36,098 bases of DNA from Fibrobacter sp. UWR4 (GTDB lineage Bacteria > Fibrobacterota > Fibrobacteria > Fibrobacterales > Fibrobacteraceae): the NCBI RefSeq assembly GCF_003149045.1, contig NZ_QGDU01000033.1, forward strand, positions 1-36,098, read 5' to 3'. Of the stretch, positions 7,309 to 14,688 are shown in pieces. A program made the position numbers and the translations under genes. The stretch's first letter is position 1. Each line of letters begins with the position of its first letter. Under the pieces are notes generated by a model. That model worked only from the letters and a program-made list of their open reading frames with translations. It made no database searches and was not told where the DNA came from.

Positions 7309-7935
7309 TTGAAGAAATTATTACTGGTCATATTCGCGATTCTATTCCTATGCGGGGGCGTTCTCCCCGCAGTGGAAGACTATCTGGATGAAGTCGCAAA
7401 CAGCAAAGTGGTCCTCACCTTTTTTGGCAAGAAGGATTCCCCCGAAAAGTTAAAAAAGTTCATTACCTCGGTGAATCAGAAATTAAGCGATGCAGACGTG
7501 AGCCGTTTTGCTACCTATATCCTGACTTATTCAAAACAATACGACGTGGATTACAAATTGGTGGCCGCCGTCATTGCCCAGGAAAGCAAATTCAAGTTCA
7601 ACGCCAAAAGTCGCGTGGGGGCGTTAGGGCTTATGCAGGTCATGCCCACCACCGGAAAAAACGTGGCCCAGAAACTGAAGCTTCCCCACTACAACCTATT
7701 GGATGCGAAAGACAATATCCAGATCGGGGTCAAGTTCATTTCCATGCTACACAAGGAATACCACGGCGACATCAACCTGATGCTAGCCCACTATAACGGC
7801 GGTTACAGACAGGCGGAGCTGTACAAGACCTTCCGTTATTTTGAACTCTTGCGCTTGATCGCAATGAAGTACGAAACCTTTGACTACGTCAAAAAAGTCA
7901 AGGCCAATTACCGAAAGATTAATCGAGAGATTTAA
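7309..7935 (+). CDS. Lytic transglycosylase, SLT/GH23-type domain
   Basis: Starting at TTG 7309 (AAAGG about 9 bases before), the 208-residue protein has an N-terminal hydrophobic segment for export (about 3-20). The SLT domain follows: VAAVIAQESKF with the catalytic Glu92, GLMQVMPTT (107-115) and AHYNGG (160-165). Such enzymes cleave peptidoglycan glycan strands in the periplasm with anhydro-muropeptide formation; this one resembles the catalytic part of Slt or MltC-like proteins. Its last 27 codons are repeated at 10982-11063 with synonymous changes, so the gene's present end may have been supplied by inserted DNA. An upstream ATG-type extension would run antisense through yggS and is rejected. 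Confidence 0.92.
   Translation: MKKLLLVIFAILFLCGGVLPAVEDYLDEVANSKVVLTFFGKKDSPEKLKKFITSVNQKLSDADVSRFATYILTYSKQYDVDYKLVAAVIAQESKFKFNAKSRVGALGLMQVMPTTGKNVAQKLKLPHYNLLDAKDNIQIGVKFISMLHKEYHGDINLMLAHYNGGYRQAELYKTFRYFELLRLIAMKYETFDYVKKVKANYRKINREI
7854..7935 (+). repeat. Direct repeat copy A: 3' end of the transglycosylase gene
   Basis: This 82-bp segment matches 10982-11063 at 73 of 82 positions. Seven of nine differences are synonymous third-position changes, one changes the last residue Ile to Phe and one changes TAA to TAG. Copy A is joined to the intact gene. Confidence 0.92.
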
Positions 7936-7945
7936 ACGTCACGAA

Positions 7946-8428
7946 TTATTCGCAAGTCACCGCTAATTTCAACCAGGCAGAATCAAGCGTCAATCTTTTC
8001 AAACTTACACCATCAGCAATTGTATAGTCCATTTCATCACCAGCCTTTTCTGATCGAGGATCAAACTCGCCATTCTCCACAGGTCCCGTAAATGTCAAAC
8101 ATTTTAACGGTGTAGTTTTGAATTCAAGTTCAGCTTCAACATTTGCTTCAGAAAAACGCTCCAAAAGCCGTTCAATAAAAAGAGGCGTAGACTCTATCAA
8201 AGAATCACTAAATTGAAAAGACTTTCCCGAACCAACATATACCTGTAGGGAATCTTCAACTTGAGGATAACCCCATCTAAATTTTACCTCAACATCAACG
8301 TCTAATGAATTAACAATCTCACCGAGTTTACATACGTTTTCCCAAACATCAGCTTGAGCAACAGAATCTTTTGAACAAGATACAAATACACAAAAGATTA
8401 CAAGGTAAATAAAAAGACGCTTAATCAT
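7946..8428 (-). CDS. Small lipoprotein of unknown function
   Basis: A 160-residue protein with a clear lipoprotein signal (lipobox VFVSC, Cys18) and AAAGGA before its ATG. The mature part is acidic and shows no familiar motif; two pairs of strands around a charged centre seem likely but no fold can be named. It lies 14 bases after the larger HEVAH lipoprotein gene on the same strand and ends 10 bases from the transglycosylase stop, so it is probably the second gene of that operon. DNA here is much richer in A and T than the flanks, in keeping with acquisition. Confidence 0.75.
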   Translation of the reverse strand: MIKRLFIYLVIFCVFVSCSKDSVAQADVWENVCKLGEIVNSLDVDVEVKFRWGYPQVEDSLQVYVGSGKSFQFSDSLIESTPLFIERLLERFSEANVEAELEFKTTPLKCLTFTGPVENGEFDPRSEKAGDEMDYTIADGVSLKRLTLDSAWLKLAVTCE

Positions 8429-8442
8429 TAGTCAATCCTTTT

Positions 8443-10128
8443 TTATTTCAATTTCCAATAATCAAACAACATATTTAAATTATCTTCGGTATAAGATCGC
8501 CCGTCTACTCCCGATTTTAAATTTTTCAAAATATAGTTTTTCACTTCAGGCAAAGTCTTAGAGACTAAAAACGCCTTTTCTACATCTGTAATTTTGAATC
8601 CAGACACCTTATCTATATTAGACTTATAACCGTCAGCAGATTTTGTATTTACATCTATTAAATCCTGACCAATCCCAACATATGCGGAGGAATAACTTAC
8701 TCCACAAGTGGATTTTAAATCCCCAGAACAATATCTGTTATTCGTAAAATACCATTCAATTCCTCTGGTAAACGCATCCCTATAATTTTCTTTTTCATCA
8801 TTAAATAACGAACTCTTTTGATTTGAATACAACGAAAAATGAGCAACTTCGTGAATAGTAGACCGATATATGCCATCAGATTGTCTATCATCGGTTGCCA
8901 ACATCATAATTCTATCATCAAACATTGTAGAAGAACTTAATATGTAAAACCCCCATACCCCATCCTTATACTGATATCCGGCATCACTCATCGCTTTTTT
9001 AAAATCGGACTTATTCTTATAATACACTTCTATATCCAAACTTTGATTACCAGCAGTATTACTTCGCGGTTTTTTCAATCCAAATCGATTGCCATACCAA
9101 TATTGATATGCAGCGGTCCAGACCGCACACCACCTGGCCTCTTTTCCTGTAAATGTTTCATTCCAGTCGGAGTGCTTATTATTCTTTTCAATCTCAAGAT
9201 CTTCACCATAAATTGAGTGTCCATCTTCAAGCAAAAATTCATCAGAGTCAAAATTAGCTTCATAATCAATGTCAAAACTCCACTTTTCTGGAATTGAAAA
9301 ATGACCATTCACATCAGTATGAGCTTCGCGCCAATAGTATGAATAACCACCCGTTACACGAACACCCACCAATGGTTGCTCCCCAAGGTAATCATCCACA
9401 AATTTTAGTGTTCCACCTAATTTCTTCGCACTGCTAAATAGAGACCACGCAAGCTTAGGTTTTTCACCGACATTTAGTTCAGTTGCAGATGATTTAAGAC
9501 GTTCTGCAAGATTTCCTGTCATCTCCAATGAATTCCATTCAACCTCATGTAAGGATACTCCAAGTTCATCTAGTTTGGAGGAAGCCTTCTTTGCAAGACC
9601 CTTCATAGCATTACCATCATCCAACACATCATCTGGTTCTACAAGAAAAAGTTCCTTGATAATCTCATACCTCGTTGGTCCAAACTTATAATCAACTGGA
9701 ACCGTGGCAAATAAGGGTACAATAGAATCAGGCAGCGAAAGGTCCTTGTAAACAACAGGCTTCTTAATAGGCTTATAGTCTAGGGGATGCTTAAACAATA
9801 CAAGGGATGAATCATATTGTTTTAATTCATACGCCCCCTTCTTTCCATCCGCAAGAAACCTTATATACAGGTAATTCGGCTCAAAAGACAAACCGCTTAC
9901 ATCAGCCGAATCTTCCGCACTATGACACTTTGCCAGGGCCGTCTTACGTAGAGCCTCACTCATATTTTCTACGGTATAGGGGTCTTGGGCAGGATTGCTA
10001 ACTACAGCAGAAGTAATGACATTAACGAAAGGTGCGACCTCCTCAGAAACGGGAATTTGAGGATTGGACATCTCAGAACAGGCGCAGAGCATCAAAGATG
10101 CCACACCAAGGCAGAATATATTTTTCAA
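8443..10128 (-). CDS. Large lipoprotein with a HEVAH metalloprotease-like motif
   Basis: This 561-residue protein starts at TTG 10128; AGGAGG at 10134-10139 fixes the start. The signal peptide ends in LCAC (lipid-modified Cys17). Residues about 236-282 (TLKFVDDY...PLVGVRVTGG...HTDVNGHFSIPEKW) resemble a carboxypeptidase-regulatory-like beta sandwich. Residues 424-430 read TIHEVAH, a zinc HExxH motif, and Glu458 in RGIEWYF could be the third ligand. A surface or periplasmic metallopeptidase is the likeliest reading, but the family is not recognised and the motif could be non-catalytic. AT-rich DNA, its own promoter and direct repeats at both ends of the block point to acquired DNA. Confidence 0.75.
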   Translation of the reverse strand: MKNIFCLGVASLMLCACSEMSNPQIPVSEEVAPFVNVITSAVVSNPAQDPYTVENMSEALRKTALAKCHSAEDSADVSGLSFEPNYLYIRFLADGKKGAYELKQYDSSLVLFKHPLDYKPIKKPVVYKDLSLPDSIVPLFATVPVDYKFGPTRYEIIKELFLVEPDDVLDDGNAMKGLAKKASSKLDELGVSLHEVEWNSLEMTGNLAERLKSSATELNVGEKPKLAWSLFSSAKKLGGTLKFVDDYLGEQPLVGVRVTGGYSYYWREAHTDVNGHFSIPEKWSFDIDYEANFDSDEFLLEDGHSIYGEDLEIEKNNKHSDWNETFTGKEARWCAVWTAAYQYWYGNRFGLKKPRSNTAGNQSLDIEVYYKNKSDFKKAMSDAGYQYKDGVWGFYILSSSTMFDDRIMMLATDDRQSDGIYRSTIHEVAHFSLYSNQKSSLFNDEKENYRDAFTRGIEWYFTNNRYCSGDLKSTCGVSYSSAYVGIGQDLIDVNTKSADGYKSNIDKVSGFKITDVEKAFLVSKTLPEVKNYILKNLKSGVDGRSYTEDNLNMLFDYWKLK

Positions 10129-10190
10129 CGGATCCTCCTAACGGACCACAATGTTTCCTTGTACAAACTATTTCGAACAAAGCATCGTCC

Positions 10191-10219
10191 AATATAAAAA
10201 AAGTAAATTTCAACGTCAA
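10191..10219 (-). promoter_or_regulatory. Promoter for the two-lipoprotein operon
   Basis: On the minus strand TTGACG (10219-10214), a 17-base spacer and TATATT (10196-10191) form a near-consensus promoter about 60 bases upstream of the TTG start at 10128. Confidence 0.65.
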
Positions 10220-10258
10220 TACAAAATCAATCATCCTTCTTACCCCACATCCCAAAAA

Positions 10259-10283
10259 GACCCGCAGATTTTTTCCGCGGGTC
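10259..10283. terminator. Intrinsic terminator, usable in both directions
   Basis: GACCCGC (10259-10265) and GCGGGTC (10277-10283) form a perfect 7-bp stem around an 11-base loop. A-rich bases precede it and T-rich bases follow, so minus-strand transcripts leave through TTTTT and plus-strand ones through CTTTAATTTTTT. It would isolate the lipoprotein operon from the transposase remnant. Confidence 0.65.
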
Positions 10284-10299
10284 CTTTAATTTTTTGGCT

Positions 10300-10360
10300 T
10301 AAGTGTCAAAAGGATACCTGAAAAAGGGTATCCTTTGCTTTAAGTGTCATTTGGATACCT
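10300..10360. repeat. Paired 20-bp direct repeats plus hairpin, possible IS end
   Basis: TAAGTGTCAAAAGGATACCT (10300-10319) and TAAGTGTCATTTGGATACCT (10341-10360) differ at three central positions. Between them AAAGGATACC (309-318 of this thousand) pairs with GGTATCCTTT (10327-10336) to form a 10-bp hairpin. They lie just beyond the stop codon of the transposase remnant, the place of an insertion-sequence terminal repeat; two copies could mean nested ends. The other end of the element is missing, so this cannot be confirmed here. Confidence 0.5.
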
Positions 10361-10378
10361 AAATCCGCTTCAATCCCT

Positions 10379-10984
10379 TTATCCGTCTGCGTTCAGACGA
10401 GAAAAATGTTCCAAAATCATGGTCTTGCGACTATTCTTGGATATGCCCTTGTGAAGGCGTAAGATGGACTTCAAATCTGTAAACATAGATTCGATTCCAT
10501 TGTTCGTGTTTGGGACACCTGACCCATACATTTCCTCGAAGGTCCATAGAAAACGCATGTTTCTTTTTATGCTGAGATAGGCGCTTCGAAGGTTCTTATG
10601 CGTGTAGCGCATTTTTCCGTCGGTGTACAAAGCCCGTTCCTTTAGGAAAGCCGTCCACTTACTTTCCCATTCGCCAAACAGTCCTTCAAAGGAAGCCCGG
10701 TCTGTGTGGACCATGAAGTAGGTCAGCTCAAGAAGTTCTCTTGATGCAGGCAGTTTTGGCCTGCTAGTCAACCAATGCTTGACGGTCTTTATCTGATGAA
10801 ATTGGCAGTACTGAAACGGATACCTGGATAGCCGCTCTCTCAGGCCCCGTAAGCCATCGCTGACGATGCACACAATTTCAAAGCCGTTCTTTTCCAGCCA
10901 TTCAACGCCTTCAACATAGTCTTCAACGCGCTCCTTTCTGTTTATGAATTTTGACCAGACAACATGTCCCTTGATTGAATCCTT
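10379..10984 (-). pseudogene. Transposase remnant, IS256/MULE-like DDE type, N-terminus missing
   Basis: The frame is open from the stop at 10379 back to about 10984, about 200 residues, and then runs into unrelated sequence. It reads KDSIKGHVVWSKFINRKERV, then CIVSDGLRGL with the second catalytic Asp, CQFHQIK and finally NTNNGIESMFTDLK with the catalytic Glu, as in DDE transposases of the IS256/IS1249-like or MULE groups. The first catalytic Asp and everything before it are missing, so it is inactive. The cut is exactly at the start of the stranded transglycosylase 3' end. Exact IS family is uncertain. Confidence 0.8.
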
Positions 10985-11063
10985 GATCGCAATGAAGTAC
11001 GAAACCTTTGACTACGTAAAAAAAGTCAAGGCCAATTACCGGAAAATCAACCGGGAATTTTAG
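10982..11063 (+). pseudogene. Stranded 3' end of a lytic transglycosylase gene (direct repeat copy B)
   Basis: This segment encodes LIAMKYETFDYVKKVKANYRKINREF-stop, nearly the same 27 residues as the end of the gene at 7309-7935, but has no upstream coding region. Its left edge abuts the truncated transposase, with at most a few bases of shared sequence. It ends three bases from the stop codon of the convergent membrane-protein gene. Because its differences from copy A are almost all synonymous, both copies evolved under protein-level selection before separation. Confidence 0.9.
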
Positions 11064-11066
11064 CGT

Positions 11067-12059
11067 TTAATGGGAAAATGCTATAAAATAAATGCCTACA
11101 GAACTTAAAACAATAGAAAACAAATAGCCAAACCACGAAACTATTGAAATTGCCTTTGTTTTAGGATTTTCATAACAGCCGTTATAAAGACATACCGTTG
11201 TCATAAAAATTTGGAAGAGCAACGGTACAATAGTAGCAAGTTGAATCAAAAAAAAGAATCCTAACGAGATTGCACACAAAACGCCTTCTATTAACAACCA
11301 TGGCGCAAAAGGAGCCAAGGCAATAAGGATTACGTTTCTTTTCGTCTTAATCCCCTTTAAGCAACTCAGATATATAAAAGCAAGGGGTATAGCCAACATC
11401 AACGGCATGTACAATTTCGCCATGAATTCCCCAATGAGGTTGAAACTATCTAAGTTCTCGTATCCATAAGCCTCATTGACTGTCTTTTCCTGCATATACC
11501 ACAAATAAGGCCATGACCCCATCAGCATAGTGACAATCATGCAAATGATGATTCCGATCTTGTTCACCTTGAAGGGTGGTTTCGCTTCGTACACGTTATC
11601 TTGAATGGACTCAAATTGAGGAACAAACTCTATGGTTTCTTTCGTTAACTTCTCTCGTTTAAAACAGAAGTAAATAATCAACATTATTTCAAGAAATACC
11701 GGAAGGCCTAAGGACACGAAGGTCACATCACACAGTAATACACTGCGAAGAAGATCGGTACACAAGCAGCAAGGAACAACATATAAAGGAATACTCACCA
11801 CAAAAGGAATGGCTGGTTTCAAAGCCAGTTTAAACGATTGTGTAAAATTCTCAATTCCTTTCAGCGCTTTCCAATAAGAAAAAGAAAATGGAACACCGAC
11901 AGCCATCGGAAGAACCGCAAACCAGCAGAAAGGACTTAATTGTACATAATGCATTTCGTGCAACAGGGCGCACAATGGGAATAACAGAACTACCATTGCT
12001 TCCGCAATACAAATTCCCAAAATGATTTTCTTCCAGAGAGGTACTTTCAGCGTTTCCAT
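11067..12059 (-). CDS. Multi-pass membrane protein of unknown function
   Basis: A 330-residue protein with about eight hydrophobic segments (near residues 10-32, 40-60, 84-100, 112-133, 170-190, 213-232, 243-275 and 300-325) and a charged cytoplasmic-like stretch at about 134-165. No active-site or family motif is recognisable. The coding DNA is AT-rich, and it follows directly behind the lon terminator, so its promoter is not obvious; ATTAGG precedes the ATG. It faces the stranded transglycosylase end, which suggests it was the original convergent neighbour of that gene. Confidence 0.7.
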   Translation of the reverse strand: METLKVPLWKKIILGICIAEAMVVLLFPLCALLHEMHYVQLSPFCWFAVLPMAVGVPFSFSYWKALKGIENFTQSFKLALKPAIPFVVSIPLYVVPCCLCTDLLRSVLLCDVTFVSLGLPVFLEIMLIIYFCFKREKLTKETIEFVPQFESIQDNVYEAKPPFKVNKIGIIICMIVTMLMGSWPYLWYMQEKTVNEAYGYENLDSFNLIGEFMAKLYMPLMLAIPLAFIYLSCLKGIKTKRNVILIALAPFAPWLLIEGVLCAISLGFFFLIQLATIVPLLFQIFMTTVCLYNGCYENPKTKAISIVSWFGYLFSIVLSSVGIYFIAFSH

Positions 12060-12076
12060 CCTAATCCCTAATTTAC

Positions 12077-12107
12077 AAAAAAGGACCCGCGGTTTTTATT
12101 CCGCGGG
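12077..12107 (-). terminator. Intrinsic terminator after lon
   Basis: On the minus strand CCCGCGG (12107-12101) and CCGCGGG (12092-12086) form a perfect 7-bp stem with an 8-base loop, followed after three bases by TTTTTT (12082-12077). It lies about 76 bases past the lon stop codon and ends the tig-clpP-clpX-lon transcript. Confidence 0.7.
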
Positions 12108-12132
12108 ACCTAATATAATTAATGCACTAGAT

Positions 12133-12173
12133 CCTTCGACTTCGCTCAGAGCTTGCCCTGAGTTCGCCGAAGG
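12133..12173. repeat. REP-like palindromic element (the type often mistranslated as LRACPEFAEG)
   Basis: CCTTCG (12133-12138) pairs with CGAAGG (12168-12173), and CTCAG (12145-12149) with CTGAG (12158-12162), giving an imperfect hairpin. The surrounding TCCTTCGACTTCGCTCAG wording is a repeat found between genes in many bacterial genomes and explains a spurious plus-strand reading frame here. It lies between the lon stop and its terminator. Confidence 0.7.
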
Positions 12174-12182
12174 GATGACACG

Positions 12183-14645
12183 CTACTTTTTCCTAGCAGG
12201 TTTTGCCGGAGCCTTTTTCACGGGTTTCTTCGCTGTAACCTTCTCGGACTTTTCGGATTCTTCGTCCTCATCGTCTTCCTTTATACTAGCGCTTGAGCCT
12301 GCGGCAGCAGGCGAAACCTTCACTCCCCTAAAAAGGATCTTGATGATTTCGTCGATGTGCTTGTGGGTGAAGATCTTCAGGCCCTTCTTTGCAGGTGCCG
12401 GGAGTTCGTCCACATCCTTCTGGTTCTGGGCCGGGAGGCGCAAGGTCTTTACACCAGCCTGGAGAGCAGCCAGAGCCTTTTCGTTGAGGCCACCGATAGC
12501 CAGGCAGTTGCCCGTAAGGCTTACTTCGCCAGTGAAGGCAATGTCTGTGGGAATGGGATGGCGGGTGAATGCAGAAAGCAGGCACAGCGTGAGGGCGATA
12601 CCGGCGGAAGGACCGTCCTTGGGAACAGCGCCTTCGGGTACGTGAATGTGAATGTCGGTCTTCTTCACGATGGCAGGGTCAATGCCAAAGCGCTGCAGAC
12701 GTTCGCGAACCAGGGAAAGCGCAATCTGGGCGGATTCCTTCATGACGTCGCCCAGCTTACCCGTCATAATGAGGGCGCCCTTGCCGGAGAGTAGCATGCA
12801 TTCGATGGGAAGGATTTCTCCGCCCACACTTGTCCAGGCAAGGCCCGTCACGATGCCCGGGCGGCCAGTTTCAGGCAGGGTGCTACCGATAAAGCGGGGA
12901 GCGCCCAGGTATTCCTGCAAAGTCTTTTCGGTCAGATCCTTCTGGAACTTCTTGCCCATGACCATGTCTTTCGCGCGATGGCGAACCACGTTTTCCAAGG
13001 TACGTTCCAGTTCACGGACGCCAGCTTCGCGGGTCCAGTCGCGGATTACCTTACGGACAATTTCGTCGGAGAAGGCAATGTCTTCGCCCAGCTTCACGCC
13101 GGTGCGTTCACAAATGCGGGGCACCAGATAGTTGGAAGCGATCTTTTCCTTTTCGTGGGGATAGTAGCCCGGCAGGCGCACCATTTCCAGACGGTCGTGG
13201 AGAGCTTCGGGAATCTGGTTTTCGTTATTGGCGGTAGCGATGAACAGCACGCGGGACAGGTCCAGACCCACTTCCATGAAGTGGTCCGTAAAGTCGTGAT
13301 TCTGTTCCGGGTCCAAGACCTCCAGCATGGCGCTGGCGGGATCTCCACGGAAGTCGCTTGCCATCTTGTCGATTTCATCCAGAAGGATAATGGGGTTCAT
13401 GCACTTGGCGCGCTTCAGGGCGTGAATGAAACGGCCCGGCATGGCACCGATGTAAGTACGGCGATGACCGCGAATTTCGGCTTCGTCACGAACGCCACCC
13501 AAGGTGATGCGGACGAAATTGCGCTGCATGGCCTTGGCGATGGATTCCACCAGAGTGGTCTTGCCAACGCCCGGAGGACCAACCAGGCAAAGGATGGGAG
13601 CGCGACGTTCCGTGCCCGTAAGCTTCAGAACGGCGATGTATTCCATAATGCGATCCTTCACCTTGTCCAGACCAAAATGCTTTGCGTCCAGCTCGGCCTT
13701 CACCTTCTTCATGCTGAGAACGGTGTCGGTGTACACATTGTACGGGAGCGTGAGGAACCAGTCCAGATAGTTGCGGCTTACGGCGTATTCCGGCGACGTG
13801 GGCTGCATCATGCGCATGCGGGAAATTTCTTCTTCCAGCTTTTCCTGGATGGCGGGAGCGAACTTCTTTTCCTTGATCTTCTTTAAAAGCTGGTCCGGTT
13901 CGGACTGGCCGTTTTCGCCATCCAGTTCATCCTGGAGCTGGCGGATCTGTTCGGAAATGAACCATTCCTTCTGCTGCTGGGCCATCTTCTGGCGGACATT
14001 CTGCTGGACCTTCACCATCAAGGTGTCGTTGTTTGCGGCCATCTGCATCACCTGCAAAAGGCGATTCGCCAGATCATTAATGTTCCCAATTTCCAGAAGA
14101 GTCTGACGTTCATCCAGGGAAACCTGAAGGAACGGAATCATGCCATAGAATGCATTCAGGTGGCTATCCATGGTAAAGAGGGCGTCCACCATGCCATCCG
14201 CGATGTTGCGGTGCATGGAGTATTCCTTAAACTGGTTCAGTACCAGTTCAAAATTTTCACAGCGGTCGGCTAGCTGAATCCTGGGATTACGTTCAGAAAC
14301 GGTAACCTGCAAAAAGCCCTTTTCCTGGACGATGGAGCGGAGATCCACTACGGATTCACCTTCCAGAACCACCTTTACGCAACCATTGGGGAAAGGCGTC
14401 ACGTTGCTGACGCGGGCAAGGACACCCACGGAATAGAGATCCAGCATGGGGTTCGCAATTTCTTCCAGCTCGATATTTTTCTGAGCGGAAAGAATAATTT
14501 CGTTACCGTGGGCTTCGGCGTATTCCAATGCCTTCAGGGAAATTTCCCTACCTACCAGAATACGGCGGGTGGTCAGCGGAAATACAATAGCGTCCCTCAG
14601 AGGGAGCAACGGGTATGTCTTATTCACGTCAAGAGCCAAAATCAT
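12183..14645 (-). CDS. lon: ATP-dependent protease Lon
   Basis: The 820-residue protein has the full LonA layout: an N-terminal substrate-recognition domain (about 8-205), a coiled linker (210-245), an AAA+ module with Walker A GPPGVGKT at 356-363 and Walker B LLDEID at 421-426, and the protease domain with catalytic Ser680 (GPSAG) and Lys723 (NEKALAA). Lon degrades misfolded and regulatory proteins in the cytoplasm. Residues about 788-820 form an acidic stretch and then a Lys/Ala/Pro-rich tail not part of the core enzyme. GGAG lies 7 bases before the ATG. It is 43 bases downstream of clpX, in the same orientation, probably one operon. Confidence 0.97.
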   Translation of the reverse strand: MILALDVNKTYPLLPLRDAIVFPLTTRRILVGREISLKALEYAEAHGNEIILSAQKNIELEEIANPMLDLYSVGVLARVSNVTPFPNGCVKVVLEGESVVDLRSIVQEKGFLQVTVSERNPRIQLADRCENFELVLNQFKEYSMHRNIADGMVDALFTMDSHLNAFYGMIPFLQVSLDERQTLLEIGNINDLANRLLQVMQMAANNDTLMVKVQQNVRQKMAQQQKEWFISEQIRQLQDELDGENGQSEPDQLLKKIKEKKFAPAIQEKLEEEISRMRMMQPTSPEYAVSRNYLDWFLTLPYNVYTDTVLSMKKVKAELDAKHFGLDKVKDRIMEYIAVLKLTGTERRAPILCLVGPPGVGKTTLVESIAKAMQRNFVRITLGGVRDEAEIRGHRRTYIGAMPGRFIHALKRAKCMNPIILLDEIDKMASDFRGDPASAMLEVLDPEQNHDFTDHFMEVGLDLSRVLFIATANNENQIPEALHDRLEMVRLPGYYPHEKEKIASNYLVPRICERTGVKLGEDIAFSDEIVRKVIRDWTREAGVRELERTLENVVRHRAKDMVMGKKFQKDLTEKTLQEYLGAPRFIGSTLPETGRPGIVTGLAWTSVGGEILPIECMLLSGKGALIMTGKLGDVMKESAQIALSLVRERLQRFGIDPAIVKKTDIHIHVPEGAVPKDGPSAGIALTLCLLSAFTRHPIPTDIAFTGEVSLTGNCLAIGGLNEKALAALQAGVKTLRLPAQNQKDVDELPAPAKKGLKIFTHKHIDEIIKILFRGVKVSPAAAGSSASIKEDDEDEESEKSEKVTAKKPVKKAPAKPARKK

Positions 14646-14688
14646 TTCTCCAATAGCCCGCTAGCCTTTCCAGCGAGCCAAATCGAAA

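Noticed and set aside
7846-11063. Integrase-type attachment sites as the origin of the 82-bp repeats
   Set aside because: No recombinase gene lies in the block and the repeats differ mainly at synonymous sites, which suits recombination between related genes better than a short crossover site.
12022-12645. Plus-strand frame containing SLRACPEFAEG
   Set aside because: That wording is the known false translation of an intergenic palindromic repeat; the rest is antisense to lon.
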